A stretch of DNA of 64,000 nt from Cylicocyclus nassatus (taxonomy: Eukaryota; Nematoda; Chromadorea; Rhabditida; Strongylidae). Numbering within the stretch: the stretch's first letter is position 1; each line of letters starts with the position of its first letter. The notes beneath the pieces were generated by a model. That model saw only the letters and a list, made by a program, of their open reading frames with translations. It did not search any database and was not told the origin of the DNA. Both the position numbers and the translations under genes were made by a program. The DNA lies in the NCBI GenBank assembly GCA_958299035.1, contig CATQJL010000112.1:10082880-10146879 (forward strand). The letters run 5' to 3'. Below are positions 22,223-33,069 of the stretch, piece after piece.

Positions 22223-23919
22223 ATGAAAGATCAGCTCGTCGACGATGCCGAAGCGGAGATGCATCGTTTTCGCAGGTTTTTATTGTTTTCTTATAGAGTT
22301 CTTATTTCTAGTTTGACTTATCCTCAGTTCGATGCTATTATATTCAGATCCGCTTTTGCTGCGGTCACTATTTCTACAGTTACTATTCTTGGATGTATTA
22401 TTTTAATTCCTCTGGCTTACCAGAATGTTCAAAAACTACACAGTAACCTGCTCAATGATGCACATTTCTGCAAGGTTTGCACAATATTCCCACTTCCTCT
22501 CACCAAAATCATATTTTTCGCTTTTTTAGAGTCGAAATCGTGACCTTTGGGGAGAAGTTGTTACCGTATCACTTGGCAAAGGTCAGGTTGACAATGCTGA
22601 ACGAATAAAACGACAAACTGGGGAACCACCAGCTGGAAGATGGCACTTCGGTCAATTCATACCTGCTAATCCGTAAGTGTAACAATTCTCGTTATCTCAT
22701 TTTAATTATCTCGCTATTTTATACAGTAATCGTCAACGGCGACAAGGAAAATATCAAGAAGGCCTTGAAGGTGGAGCTGGATCTGCTGGAGGAGGCGGTA
22801 ACGGTGTCTCGGGAGGCTTTGGTGCAGGATCAGAGAATGGTGGCCATGGAGGCTCAAGTGGAGGAGGTGGCAGTGGAGGAGCGGGAAGTGGAGCTGGAGG
22901 TCACGAAAGTGGAGGAGGAAGTGGTGGAAGTGCTGGCTCATCCTTCGGTGGAAGTGGAGGTGGCGGAGGAGGAACTGGTGGAGCAGGATATGGCGGAGGA
23001 GGTCATGCAGGAGGAGCGAGTAGTGGAGGAGGAAGTGGCGGAGGAGGCCACGGTGGAGTTTCCGGCTTTGGTGGCTCTGGAGGAGGAGGTGGAGGAGTAA
23101 GTGTCGCGAGAACGTTTTTGTATCTAATTCTCATTACCTAATTTCAGTCACTTGAAGAGTGCTGCGGATGTCAAACCGGTCCACCAGGACCACCAGGTGA
23201 TCCTGGACCGGACGGAGATGACGGCAAGGACGGACAACCAGGAACTGATGGCGCACCTGGGCAAGGTAATGAACAAACCAGCCTGTCTTGCATTCATTGA
23301 GTTGGAATAATTTAGATGCATCCGACAATTACCAAGCCCCAACCGCTCCTTGCATTCGCGAATGCCCACCCGGACCACCAGGGTCACCCGGTGCTCCTGG
23401 AGAGAAGGGACCCCGTGGTTATCCAGGAGAAATCGGAGAGCCCGGCACACCCGGCAGACCAGGAGAGAAGGGACCTGCTGGAAAGGCAGGACCGCCCGGA
23501 CCTCCCGGTTATCCAGGACGACCAGGAGAGAAGGTGAGGTGTTTGAATTTTGTCTCTCTAAAAAGTATAAACGTAATTCTTGCAGGGAGAAAACGGAAAA
23601 AGCTTGTTGGGAGAGGCGCCAGCAGGAGCTCCCGGACGACCTGGAGAGATGGGACCAGCTGGACCACCCGGACCTCCGGGAGCCAAAGGAAAGCCTGGTG
23701 AGCCTGGACCACAAGGACCTCCAGGAGATCAAGGAAATCCAGGTTGGAGAAACCAAACTTAGAAAAACACCAAGTCCATTATAGCAGAAGCAAAAAAAGT
23801 TTACTTCAGGACCATACGGTAAACCAGGAGCACCCGGACCACCTGGACCCGATGGACACTCAGGAGAACGCGGAAGCTGCGAACATTGCCCTCCACCCAG
23901 GACACCACCTGGCTATTAA
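22223..23919 (+). CDS. Cuticle collagen with Gly-rich N-terminal spacer
   Basis: Structural protein of the exoskeleton, secreted by hypodermis and cross-linked at moults. Exons: 22223-22275, 22348-22474, 22530-22672, 22727-23096, 23148-23265, 23316-23533, 23586-23742, 23810-23919. Phases are consistent, giving 431 aa. Order: short N-terminal tail; signal-anchor about 20-42 ([11 protein letters not shown] to LIPLAY); cuticle-collagen N-terminal domain ending [17 protein letters not shown] (85-88) and RQRR (110-113), fitting subtilisin-like processing; a Gly/Ser-rich stretch of about 115 residues encoded by exon 4; a CCGC cluster; Gly-X-Y blocks interrupted by CIREC; and the C-terminal [13 protein letters not shown]. 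The Cys clusters bracket the Gly-X-Y regions as in other cuticle collagens. The exact C. elegans orthologue cannot be named from sequence alone. Confidence 0.95.
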
Positions 23920-24677
23920 TTTCCCGCATTTCTTATCTGCCATATTTTCTTTGTTATGTCCCCTCTGGTCTCGCAGGTTCGCGAACCGTTTTACTATGTC
24001 TTTCTAGGCTCATTTCACAAAGACTGGTTAAACACTTGTAAATTAGGTTCTTACCTTACTTCTGACATTATGCTCTCATGACGGTGAAATTATTTATTAA
24101 TATCATCAACTTCAATATAAATGTAACAAGTAAATGTATTGCTGCATAAACGTTGTGCCTATTTTACGCAGTTGCTGCTTTGTTGATATACTCCTTGAAC
24201 TCTGAAATCAAGAGGATCGCAATTAGTGAGTTAATAGCATTTATAGCAGAAAGTGTTCAAACCTGAAAATGAAATTAAAGATGGCACAAAGTAGAAAAAA
24301 AACTCAAAAAACTAGGAAGCAAGTCAAACGCTTCGACAAAGAGATTATCCAGATTGTAATGATTTTTAGTTTAGTTTTTTTTTTTGAAGACAAGCGGATA
24401 TGTATTGTCATGGTGCCCCTTCTTGACCACGCCTTTTCATTCAAATATTTTTGCAGCTCTTCCAAAAATAATCTGACCGACGCTGAGTATTAAAGGCGTA
24501 CGCATGACCAAACTTTCCGCTTGCCTTGGCAAGAACCACAAATCATTACTTCCGCATAATCTCTTATTGGACGCCAGAACCACACTCCAGAATTTTTGTG
24601 GTGCTTTTCAGATTTTTGCCCGTTTACTGTTGTAAATTTCCGAAAAAAAGGGGTGTGGCGGTAACCGAGAAACCAAA
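23920..24677. other. Collagen 3' flank and intergenic DNA
   Basis: No canonical AATAAA close to the stop; AATATAAA at about 24115 is a possible variant signal. The rest shows no exon-like frame. Confidence 0.35.
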
Positions 24678-24695
24678 AATTTCTTACAAGACTGT

Positions 24696-24992
24696 AGAGG
24701 CACGTATATCGGCGAGACGGGGCGCCCTCTATGTACGCGCATCAAGGAACATCTAGACGGTCTTAAAAAATCGAACCCGGCAACCCCACTGGGCATGCAC
24801 CGCAGGCAATTTCATAATGACGCGGACATAAGTGTAGAGGTCACGATCTTAGCACGCGAGTCCGAAATCCTGGCGCGCAAGACGTTAGAGGCATTTTGGA
24901 TTGCCGCCAAAATTCCAAATTTGAATAGGAAGGATGAGTGCATAGCCATCACTAATGAGATGGCCGCTTATCAGAGCCTTTGCGGGTTCTGA
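24696..24992 (+). pseudogene. GIY-YIG endonuclease C-terminal fragment of a Penelope-like element
   Basis: The frame is open from the first base of the insertion to TGA at 24990-24992, 98 residues. It begins within TYIGETGRPL, the YIG half of the GIY-YIG motif. Then follow RIKEHLDG (catalytic-region Arg and the EHL typical of Penelope endonucleases), ATPLGMHRRQ, ARKTLEAFWI with the conserved catalytic Glu, and NRKDECIAIT, ending SLCGF. The GIY half, linker and reverse transcriptase are missing. No stops or frameshifts, so the insertion is recent. Confidence 0.85.
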
Positions 24993-25196
24993 GGTCAATT
25001 TGAGGCCAAGCCACTGGGTATAAATAGAAGTTAGAGCTCAGTAACTGGTATACGGTCTGCTGCCAAGCAGTCATCAGCTGTTTTAGGTGAGCACTGGTCT
25101 AATTCTGTATTTACTTTCTTAGCTCTCGGTTTGCTGACGCATTGGACGTCTTTTCTGAGTCTTGATGCGGTTTTTGACAGGATAGATTACTCATGC

Positions 25197-25250
25197 ATTC
25201 GACGATTTCAGACTCTGAAGAAGGCGATTTTGCCGAAACGTCAGTCGAAT
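25197..25250 (+). ncRNA. Hammerhead ribozyme motif of the Penelope-like element
   Basis: Core CTGAAGA (25215-25221) is followed by stem II GGC-GATTTT-GCC (25223-25234), core GAAA (25235-25238), a minimal stem III region, and GTC at 25244-25246. Stem I forms from ATTCGAC (25197-25203) and GTCGAAT (25244-25250), with an internal loop. Penelope-like elements are known to carry such minimal hammerheads in their terminal regions. The strand and position, about 200 bp after the GIY-YIG stop, fit. Confidence 0.78.
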
Positions 25251-25420
25251 AAAGCAATTACTAATCTCGGTGTCAAGCTCAAGCAGTTCTCAAAGCAATT
25301 TCTTACAAGACTGTTTTAAATTTTTGACTTTTTGCAAGATTAATCAAATTGTTCATTAGTGACTAATTCCATAATTTTATAGATATGTAGGCTGCAAGAA
25401 TTTCGCGACCTCTGCATACC

Positions 25421-25745
25421 TGTGGCGTCCCAGGATTTTGGACCAGGGGAGGGGAGGCAAAAATTTTTTTTCAAATTAAGTTGGTGGCGTTAGCCACGCA
25501 CTCCGAAAAAATTTTTGGAATGCTCCCCAACATTTTTGCGGGGACCCAATTTTTTTGGGGGGGGGGGGCGCCAGCCACGCCCCCGAGAAAATTTTTTTAC
25601 AAGGCTAATTTGAATTTTCGAAAAATTTTAAAAATTATTCTAATTATTTACAAGAATAAACAAGTCACTTGCACATTTTTATAACCCTTGTAAGTAAATT
25701 TCAAACATTTCGCGACCCATTCTCGGGGGAGGCCCCCCCCGCTCG
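25421..25745. mobile_element. hAT-type MITE copy (CAGTGGCG family), decayed ends
   Basis: Left end CTGTGGCGTCCC, then the family body: GTGGCGTTAGCCACGC, the G-run near 25557, GCCAGCCACGCCCCC, and AACAAGTCACTTGCACA, closing with GACCCATTCTCGGGGG and a C-run. The right CGCCACTG is lost. No TSD visible. Confidence 0.75.
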
Positions 25746-26056
25746 ATCCGGATTGTTCTAAAGCTACAGAAGCTCTGACGTCAACATGAAACATGGAACA
25801 TTCTTTCAAGTGCAATTTTTGTATCGCCTATGTAGAAACGCCTCAGATAAGAAGTGTCCCAATACAAATTGATTCAAATCCAAGGATTTTGCCAAATATC
25901 GCAAAATTTTGGTTGTTTTTCCCTGCTAGGCTTGGCAAAAGTTTGTGTACTGCGCGCAGACTTGTAATTCAATCTTTGGAGTTGGATGAAACAGTGTGAC
26001 AGTGGCGAACCTCTTGTTAGCAAATAGTAGATTTTTCTCAAAGCATTTTTGCTCAC
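25746..26056. other. Probable 3' part or intron of the EF-hand gene
   Basis: The donor at the low end of the adjacent minus-strand exon implies at least one further exon in this direction, but I could not identify it. Confidence 0.3.
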
Positions 26057-26310
26057 CATCGAAAGTGATCTTCATGTCTCCATCCTTGTCTGCTGATTTG
26101 ATCATATTGATGAGAAATCTGAGATGAGTCTTAAATGCGGGGTCCTTTTTGTCATCCTGGAATGTACAATTCTCAGAGAGTAAGCTACAGTATGACTACA
26201 GTATGTATGGACCTTGTCTGCAGCAAGCAACATGACCATAACGTCATCTTTGCTGATAAAGCCTGACATATCCTTATCGTGGCTGCGGAACATCTCGCGG
26301 AGTTCTTGTT
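26057..26310 (-). CDS. EF-hand calcium-binding protein, two exons of a partial gene
   Basis: Minus-strand exons 26213-26310 and 26057-26156 have consistent phases and a 56-bp intron. The first encodes QELREMF followed by a 12-residue EF loop DKDMSGFISKDD (Asp at 1 and 3, Ser at 5, Gly at 6, Ile at 8, and Asp instead of Glu at 12). The second encodes DDKKDPAFKTHLRFL, then loop DKDGDMKITFD ending at a donor after the first base of the codon expected to be Glu. This is a paired EF-hand of the calmodulin-like superfamily, presumably a calcium sensor. An acceptor precedes the first exon, so 5' exons lie at higher coordinates; they and the 3' end were not found. Confidence 0.7.
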
Positions 26311-28218
26311 CTAAATTTTGTCACATTTAGAACTTTAGGAGAACAGAAGGAAAGTTCTGCGAAAAGGTTTTTTTTTTCTCATTTGGTGTTGGTTTTTTAC
26401 CGAAACTCAAACAATTCAAAAAATCTCAAGCTTCTTTTATTGATTTTTTTCTAAGAGTTCCCCTGTCTCTCTCATAATACTTTGCTCAGTTCTCTGTGTA
26501 GTCGCTAGCCCTACCCAATCCATCCATCAAATCGCATTTTGCAAGCATCGCGCACTTCTGCAATGTCAATAGCCCCAAACAGAAAGCGAAGTGGCGAAGA
26601 AAACATAGGCTAAAGTGCTGCGCTTAACGGACAATCGAACTTGGGGGTTTGGAATGAAAGAGATGCGGAAATCGTGCACATAGTAAAAAGTAAGTGTTTG
26701 CACACATAATTTATTTGGACACACACAAAAAGCTGTAAAACAAGATCAGTTTTGATGCTCAAGAAAAGCGTTTTCGTAGAATCATACATCAATCTAGGGA
26801 AATACATTGTTACTTAGTATCGGATGTTCGCGTGATTTGCTCTGCCGATTCCACATAACTTTTATTTCACAAAATGTAACGCATGGGCATGGAGCGTTTA
26901 TAAAAGCATTTTGCTTGGAAAGTGCGCTCTAGGGCCATATTTTACGCGCAAATGTTGTTGGCACTATAGACATAGTAGTATTTCCTCGCAATAATGCTGC
27001 AGGCATCGTAAGATCTACATCAACAATTGAATCTATTGAACGATACTGAGGAATCCACCAGTTTTCATCCTAAAACATTCCAAGAAAGATTGTCTAACTT
27101 TTTGAACGCATTTCTTCTCTTCCCTGCAGGTTCAAGGGGAAGAAATGTGCACGTAACTTCTAGAATAAAAAAGAGATTATTGCTTGTTGATTGTGCACAG
27201 TCCTGTTTTCGACCCTAATGCTTGTCCTACTATTTTCGCAGAAGATTTACAGACTATGCCTATTGGTGAGAACCTTCGAAAATAAGTTACTAGATGGCGT
27301 TCGATGACAGTGCAATTCCTTCAACATTGTTTACTCAGTGTACAACAAGCTATGACTAAGCTCTGTTCACCTCGTTTGCTGTAGAAATAAACTTCGAATT
27401 ACAAAAGAGATAGACGATTTTTGAAAAAAGCTGGCAGTCGGTTCAAAAACAGTCCTCAAATCAAATCAACTCAAATCAGTGTTTTAATCCATCTGATATG
27501 AAGTTTCGCCATTCTATATGCCCAAAATGTGGTAAAAAGTAATAAATCTTTGCCCCTCCCTCTCATTCTATTAGAATAATTTTTTTAGCTCAACATATGT
27601 ATATTACATCAGCATTAGTACTAATCAGCAAGACATGCTGATATTTTTCAACTTGAATTACCCAAAAATCTAGCTTATAGGGCCTTCTGACAGATAAATT
27701 CGTTCAAAGGTAAAACCAGTACAGATAAGGCTGCTGCGGACTCAATTGACAATGTTTTAGGGTATCTATAGTGAAAAAAGGAGTTATAGGTTGGATTTAA
27801 CTCCGGACGGACTTAGCTGGATCATAAAAACGGTTTTATATGTCAGAATTTCCCTTAGCTGCAAAAATTTACTTTCAAGTTCCTTTAGGTGGAGAGATTA
27901 AACTTTTCACTGTTTATAAGACTTCTGTAGTATTTTACAGTCTTTACTTCATTTCTTTGAATACCTGGAATCCCTAATGTAGCTAGCAATGTCTAGTTAA
28001 ATTTGCCGTCTACAGCAATCTCACGCACTCTACGATGCTATTATTTTTACGCAAAAAGATCAGCCTTTTGAATTTAAAACAGTCTATTTTGGAAGGACCA
28101 GAGTATATCCTATGCTAAGCAGTTAAAGATACCCGCTCTGAGATACCTTACCGTAAGGTTAGTGATAATCTGATCAAAGAATATCTGACCTGATCTTTTG
28201 AAACTAGAAGCCACTCAC
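26311..28218. other. No firm gene
   Basis: May contain 5' exons of the EF-hand gene on the minus strand (a weak candidate ends near 26520-26570). TATAAAAG at about 26899 could be a promoter element on the plus strand, but no start or frame follows that I can support. Confidence 0.3.
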
Positions 28219-28379
28219 CCCATGAAGCCATCTCTGTCGAATTACAGTGGAAGACTGAGCACCCAATCGTTGCGGAGTCGAGGAGCGGAGGGCGAGACAA
28301 ATATTGTCTTTCGCAGCAAGCAACAGTCTGTGTCTCCTGTGTAAAGAATTGGCTCACGCGAGCCACTTCAGGTACTACA
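28219..28379 (-). CDS. Possible internal exon of an unrecognised gene
   Basis: A 161-bp open segment on the minus strand is bounded by ATTAGCAG acceptor and GTGAGT donor (phase 2 in, phase 1 out). It encodes VVPEVARVSQFF, a CCERQY motif and LLDSATIGCSVFHC. Cys-rich with no recognised family. Neighbouring exons were not found, so it could be a fortuitous open frame. Confidence 0.33.
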
Positions 28380-28734
28380 CTGCTAATCTCTTTAGCAGCA
28401 TGAAGAAGGCACGTTGAGACTCTGGTGACTGCTACGTACCGTTACAGTAAATAGAAAACAGTGTAAATGACTCTTTTTTGGGTTTATAAATCATAGGGCA
28501 ATCCACCTTCCTTGTTTTGTATAAACATTGCAAGTGAGTATCTCACCACCGTTTAGCTTCTTTTTGAAACAATATAGTCTGGTAAGAAGATTCCCGGAGA
28601 TTGCATCTCGGAAAAGTTTTTGTTCCGACATGAGTGCTAAGTGGGACATGCTGCACAGAGTTGAATAGAAGAAAACAATCGCTATAACTTTGCTTTCACT
28701 TTTGCTGTGTCATACAAGTTTGTTGGGTATATTT

Positions 28735-29480
28735 ATTTATTTGAATCGGCATAGCGTTTCTACAGCTTTGTCGTCCTCAGAGGCCTAAAAAGGCTCAAAG
28801 CGTTATTTACAACACCAGCCCACCAGATATCTCCTCCAGCCCACCTAGTCTCGGCCGCAGAGATGAGCGCACTTTTGATACCACCACTGTTCGAGACGTC
28901 CGCACTGGAAGTGACAGAAATTGGCTGGCAAATGAGCAATATAGTAGAAGACCAAAAAATTCCATCTACTATCAGATCTCGCACAATGATACATACGGCA
29001 GGAAGCCGGCAGTAACGGATGGACAAGCACTTGTTCTTGTTCATTTCTGGGCTCTTTTCAGAGATCAGGAAGCTTCCAGTGCTTTTTGAGCCGAGGTCTC
29101 TTGTTTATGCGTTAAAATCATGCATTTGAGCCAAAAGTCATTTCCACTATGCAACTCTTTCCTATGTCTCCCTAGAGAAGTCACTAGGCTTTTGCGTCTC
29201 TTACTTCCTAAATGCTCTTTTACGCGTACGCTCAGCGCCCTGCTAGTTCCACCAATATATAGCGCGCAGCAATCAAGGCATTCAATCTGGTACACAACTC
29301 CAATTTTTGCGCAATCTCCCTTTTCGCCGTACGAGCTTACTACACACTGCTCGGTTATACATTGTCGGTCGTAGAAACAATTTCGCACAAGCTGCTTCTT
29401 GATGTACTCGTTTGTATGCTGACTAAAACGACATCATCAAGTATAGTCGTCCTCTTTTCCACTAGTCGGTCGGTGGTCGA
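28735..29480 (-). pseudogene. Penelope-like element relic (family 2), GIY-YIG region
   Basis: Minus-strand frames read DDVVLVSI, then after a frameshift RNCFYDRQC, VVYQIECLDCC and LYIGGTSRALSVRVKEHL (the GIY-YIG motif reads VVY...YIG), then GRHRKELHSGNDF and SAQKALEA. A further frameshift follows near 29060, then NKNKCLSI. This is the linker and endonuclease of a Penelope-like element distinct from that at 24696 but the same family as that at 34050. Several lesions show that it is inactive. The 3' region to about 28735 ends in an AAATAAATAAAT-type tail. Confidence 0.82.
28750..28785 (-). ncRNA. Decayed hammerhead-like core in the Penelope family 2 relic
   Basis: On the minus strand CTGAGGA (28774-28780), an imperfect CGACA/TGTAG stem and GAAAC (28756-28760) follow each other as in the intact motif at 25215. 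Stem II has one mismatch and stem I is unclear, so activity is doubtful. Confidence 0.4.
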
Positions 29481-30319
29481 ATTTGAAATTGAACTCATAC
29501 CTTCGATAGTCAAGAGACAGAGGCTAGAAAGTGATAGTTGTTTGAGTTCTTGCCCTCTATAAAAAGTGAAGGTTGTTTCAGAAAAATAGACGAAATAGAG
29601 ATACAAATTAAATTAGAAAACAATTCATATAAAGCAGAGGTTAGCACATCACCAAATCTGAAACCTTAACTTGGTGGTTTCCTACGCAGAGTTTCGTCTC
29701 CAGGATTGCTGGTTAAATTGGGTGGCAACAACAACAAAGTTCTTTTCCACTCAAAAAAAGCGCTGTTTAGCTGTGGCGTTAGTTGGGAGACCGAAAGAAG
29801 AAGAAATTGTCAACAACTGAATTGAACATGTTAAACATGTCTGTAAAGTTGTGTTGCACATCGACGCCAATCTGATTTTTGATGCATCCTTTAAATTTTC
29901 ACCCCCGCATAGTCGTTTCGTACGCTGCGACGTTGTCTGGATTCTCTCGCTCATCATTCTGAGCAAGTATCGTCCAAGCTGAAAAAAATTCGCTGCAAAA
30001 GCACAGAAAGAGAACAAGGTAAAGAAAAACGCACTTTTTTGTATTTTTTACAAAAAAACCGGCATAAGCAAAGAAGTAAGCTCGGCGACGTTGTCTACAT
30101 CATGACAGAAACAAGACCTATCGAATACAAAAAAACCGAGTAAAAAAAGTTAAATTGAAGAAAAAACAAGAGGTTTTCGAAAACGCCGTTTTTCGAGGAT
30201 TTCTCGTTTAAATCCTTAAAAGAAGTTCCGCGACGTTGTCAGCGTGAAAGTAGAGATCAAGAGCTTTAATATGATATATAGACTATCGAAATTGGGCTTC
30301 GAACAACGAAGAAAGGGGT
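29481..30319. other. No supported gene
   Basis: Includes part of the Penelope family 2 flank (ACTAGTCGGTCGGTGGTCGA at about 29461-29480, also present near 33240). Otherwise AT-rich with no exon signals. Confidence 0.35.
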
Positions 30320-30434
30320 ACCAGAGCCAAATGCCCCGCGCCCCGCATTTGAGGTAGCGAGGTAGCGCGCAGCGCGCGGAGACGCAGACGAGCAGCGGAG
30401 ACAGACCAGAGCCGACGGGGCATTTGGCTCTGGT
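30320..30434. repeat. 115-bp MITE with 19-bp perfect terminal inverted repeats
   Basis: ACCAGAGCCAAATGCCCCG at 30320-30338 is exactly inverted at 30416-30434. The GC-rich core contains GCGCGCAGCGCGC. No TSD is obvious. Confidence 0.75.
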
Positions 30435-30939
30435 CTTGGATCTTCGCAGAGTCTCAAAGAAACCCTGCAACATTATATATCGTTGTGATCCTCATGAGAC
30501 GGCCATGAGCACTGACAACGTCGCGGGTCTTGAAAATCACTCCATGACGAGATAGACCAGCATTCATATGGCGACTCTTTGCGCAAGATTTGAGCGCAGT
30601 TTTTCGTTTTTATTGAACTCTAGCGGCTTTAATGAACTTCCAACATTCAACCGCAGTTCAGAGAAAGGTTAATTGAGAAATTTTGCCCTAGTTTTTGATT
30701 GAATTTTTTAATAAAACCTTCTTCTCAACAAAAAAGGCCATAAAAACGCAATCCTTCGGTGTTTTTGAGCTTCTTTTGAATGCCACTGCTATATTTGCCT
30801 CATTTAAATTCATCCCTATACGGTTATGTCATTAGTATGTCATAATTTCCGGGGCTTCGCCCCGGATGACTTCTGTACTTCTCCCCAGGTGAAGGTTGTG
30901 TTCTATCATGACGCTCAAAGTGAAGATTACCAGAGTACA
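30435..30939. other. No supported gene
   Basis: AT-rich intergenic DNA with no recognised feature. Confidence 0.35.
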
Positions 30940-31120
30940 TGGCTCTATGTATCGAAGGTATGATTGCACTGAAGCAGGCCGGCCGCGGCAGAGCGCGACA
31001 GACCGCCCCTCAGCCAACCGCTTGCACATGAGCTTTTCTCTTAGTGTTTCTTTGCTGTCTCTCGTATTGCGGCAATGTTTTAATCAGATTTTCAGACTTC
31101 GTACCGCTAACTGCTAACTG
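30940..31120 (+). repeat. Dispersed repeat related to the Penelope family 2 flank
   Basis: Shares CGGCAGAGCGCGACAGA, CAGCCAAC and TTTCTTTGCTGTCTCTCGTA with the minus-strand sequence at about 33110-33230. In that place it adjoins a Penelope copy, so it is probably part of that element or of its terminal region. Confidence 0.55.
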
Positions 31121-31954
31121 TTGTTTTGTGCAGTTGTGCTCGTTTGTTTTACATTTTGCCGGGTAAACCGGGAAGAAGGATGCCGCTGAAGATTTTTGGA
31201 TGAGAAATCTGTTTCGAGCGACATATACATAAATGATTTGATGAACTGTGTCAAGGTTTTCGTTAGAATGTGTACTCTAAACTTTTTTTGCGATAGGGCT
31301 GAAATTCTCTCAGAAAGTGTTTGTTTCAAAGAGTTAGCGATACGAAACCGGAAAATCTGATTAAGAACATTGCCGCAACACAGCTGCGATAAGGTGAGAA
31401 TGACTCCTCCAGGGTGAAGGGGGTCACAGTGATCGCAGCCCCTTCAGGGTGAAGGGTGTTTCACTTGGTAGAGGAATTATAAAACGACGGGGAGGGGGGA
31501 AGCCATGGTGTTTTCTCATCATTTTTCCTAGTCAAAGTTCATAATTTATTCCTTACCATCACTAGTTATCTTTTCTCTGAAATGTGGACCGATGTGTTGC
31601 TGGATTAGCACACAATTATACATATTTCTGACCAGCACCTTGTATTTTTTAACATTTCCTTTCCTTTTTTACATCACCCTGCCTGTTTTTGGAATCACCA
31701 TAGAAATGTGCATGCGAGAAGATTTGTTTCGGAAAGAGTTAGACAATTTTTAAATATTTACGAATTTTTTTAAAAAAGAAATTCGTAAATGAACAGCAAC
31801 GTCAGCAACGAAATGTTTTCAAAACCATCATGTCTTTCGCTTTTAGAGAATATATAGTTTGCCTGGAGTCTGTTGAAAAAGTGCCTGTTAAAGAGTGTGG
31901 GTAGCGATTTGTGGATACTTACGAGTTTTTAGGATAGAAAAATCCTAACTTCTG
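31121..31954. other. No supported gene; repeat-like
   Basis: Contains two GGGTGAAGGG blocks (about 31410 and 31450) that recur near 32060 and 33040. Repetitive, with no ORF evidence. Confidence 0.35.
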
Positions 31955-32300
31955 CAGATGAACATCTTGTACGCCGCGATGCTTACCATTGAAACCGTCT
32001 CGTCCTCCGCTTTCAGAAAATATATACCTAGTTTGGGGTCCTTCAGAAAAAGTGCGGGTGAAGGGTGGGTGAGACTTTTATAATGGGAGTGCTCAAGTAC
32101 AGGCTTTTTAACATTGTAAAAAGACGTCTACTTGAGCACCCCCATTATAAATATCTCACCCACCCTTCATCCTGCACTTTTCCTAACGGTCTCTAGGCAA
32201 AGTATATATTTTCTGAAAGCAGAGGACGAGACGGTTCCAACGGTGGCTATCATGGCGTACAAGATGTTTATCCACAAAAGTTATGAATTTTTTTATGTTA
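31955..32300. repeat. Palindromic repeat centred near 32108
   Basis: GAACATCTTGTACGCC...AAACCGTCTCGTCCTC on the left recurs inverted as GAGGACGAGACGGTT...GGCGTACAAGATG on the right. The inner arms TATAATGGGAGTGCTCAAGTA and its inverse flank a central T/A spacer. Partial direct copies follow at 32370-32420 and 32860-32960. Confidence 0.7.
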
Positions 32301-33069
32301 AAAACTCGAAATTTCCCAAAAATCACTGGGCACACCCTTCACCGCACTTTCTCGAACAAATATCAGATATGCTATATGCTTTCTGAAAGCGGAGAACGAT
32401 ACGGTTCCAATACTTATGGATGTGCCGCCACTCTCTTAATGGCAGATACCATACTAGATCATAACTTAGCCTCGGATATGTCCAAAAACACTTTCCAACA
32501 TACGCGTTTATCGTTATAGCACCAAAATAACAATGATATCGATATCCCGATAAAACAAACAACAACAAAGCACAAGAATAAAGAGATCTGAGCCCATAGA
32601 CGAGGTGGCTCGTTGGTCGTCGGTTCCTCACTGTCTTCAAACCGCTCCTCCCTCCTTATCTTGTGGCATCTGGCGAGCGACGGCGCGGAGCAATCTGTAA
32701 ACAAAGTATATGGGAATCGTAGATGATGGCAACATTACATGATTGAGGGGACTTATTAGGAGAAAGCAAAAGAATAAACTGTGAGTATAAGTATCTTACC
32801 TGATAGATATAACCGTAAATACCATTTACACAATGGTGACCATCTCGTCGTGAAATATATTCATCTACAAAAGTTATGAATTTATTTATGTTGAAAACTC
32901 CAAAATGTCCAGAAATCACTACTCACACCCGTCACCAAGCACTTTTTTCAACAGACTCCTCCATTCCTGTAACTAAACAATTCACGTACATATATCTCTT
33001 TTGCTTAACTTCACCTCATTGTTGACTTTTTTCTCGGCTTTTGGTGAAGGGGGTCACCTTGGTATAGGC
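32301..33069. other. Repeat-rich, with one membrane-exon candidate
   Basis: On the minus strand at about 32530-32693 an open frame after TTTACAG encodes an acidic stretch (RFEDSEEPTTNEPPR) and then a 24-residue hydrophobic segment followed by CYNDKR. It resembles a single-pass membrane exon, but phases with neighbouring candidate exons do not agree. Left unassigned. Confidence 0.25.

Larger units (their letters stand above)
24678..25314 (+). mobile_element. Penelope-like element, 5'-truncated, with 18-bp TSD
   Basis: The 18-bp string AATTTCTTACAAGACTGT occurs at 24678-24695 and again at 25297-25314, and the DNA between them (24696-25296, 601 bp) is the 3' part of a Penelope-like retroelement. 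It comprises the end of the GIY-YIG endonuclease, a 3'UTR and a hammerhead-like motif. The insert starts inside the YIG motif region, as expected for truncation during target-primed reverse transcription. Confidence 0.88.

Noticed and set aside
22765..23100. Glu/Val-rich 111-aa plus-strand frame
   Set aside because: Shifted frame of collagen exon 4; the Gly-rich frame joins both neighbours in phase.
23148..23756. 202-aa minus-strand frame
   Set aside because: Antisense of the collagen Gly-X-Y exons; the plus strand has domain order, splice sites and a proper C-terminus.
32656..32919. Exon-like pair around a CVNGIYGYIYQ segment
   Set aside because: The upstream acceptor region is part of the local repeat and the splice phases with the membrane-segment candidate do not match.
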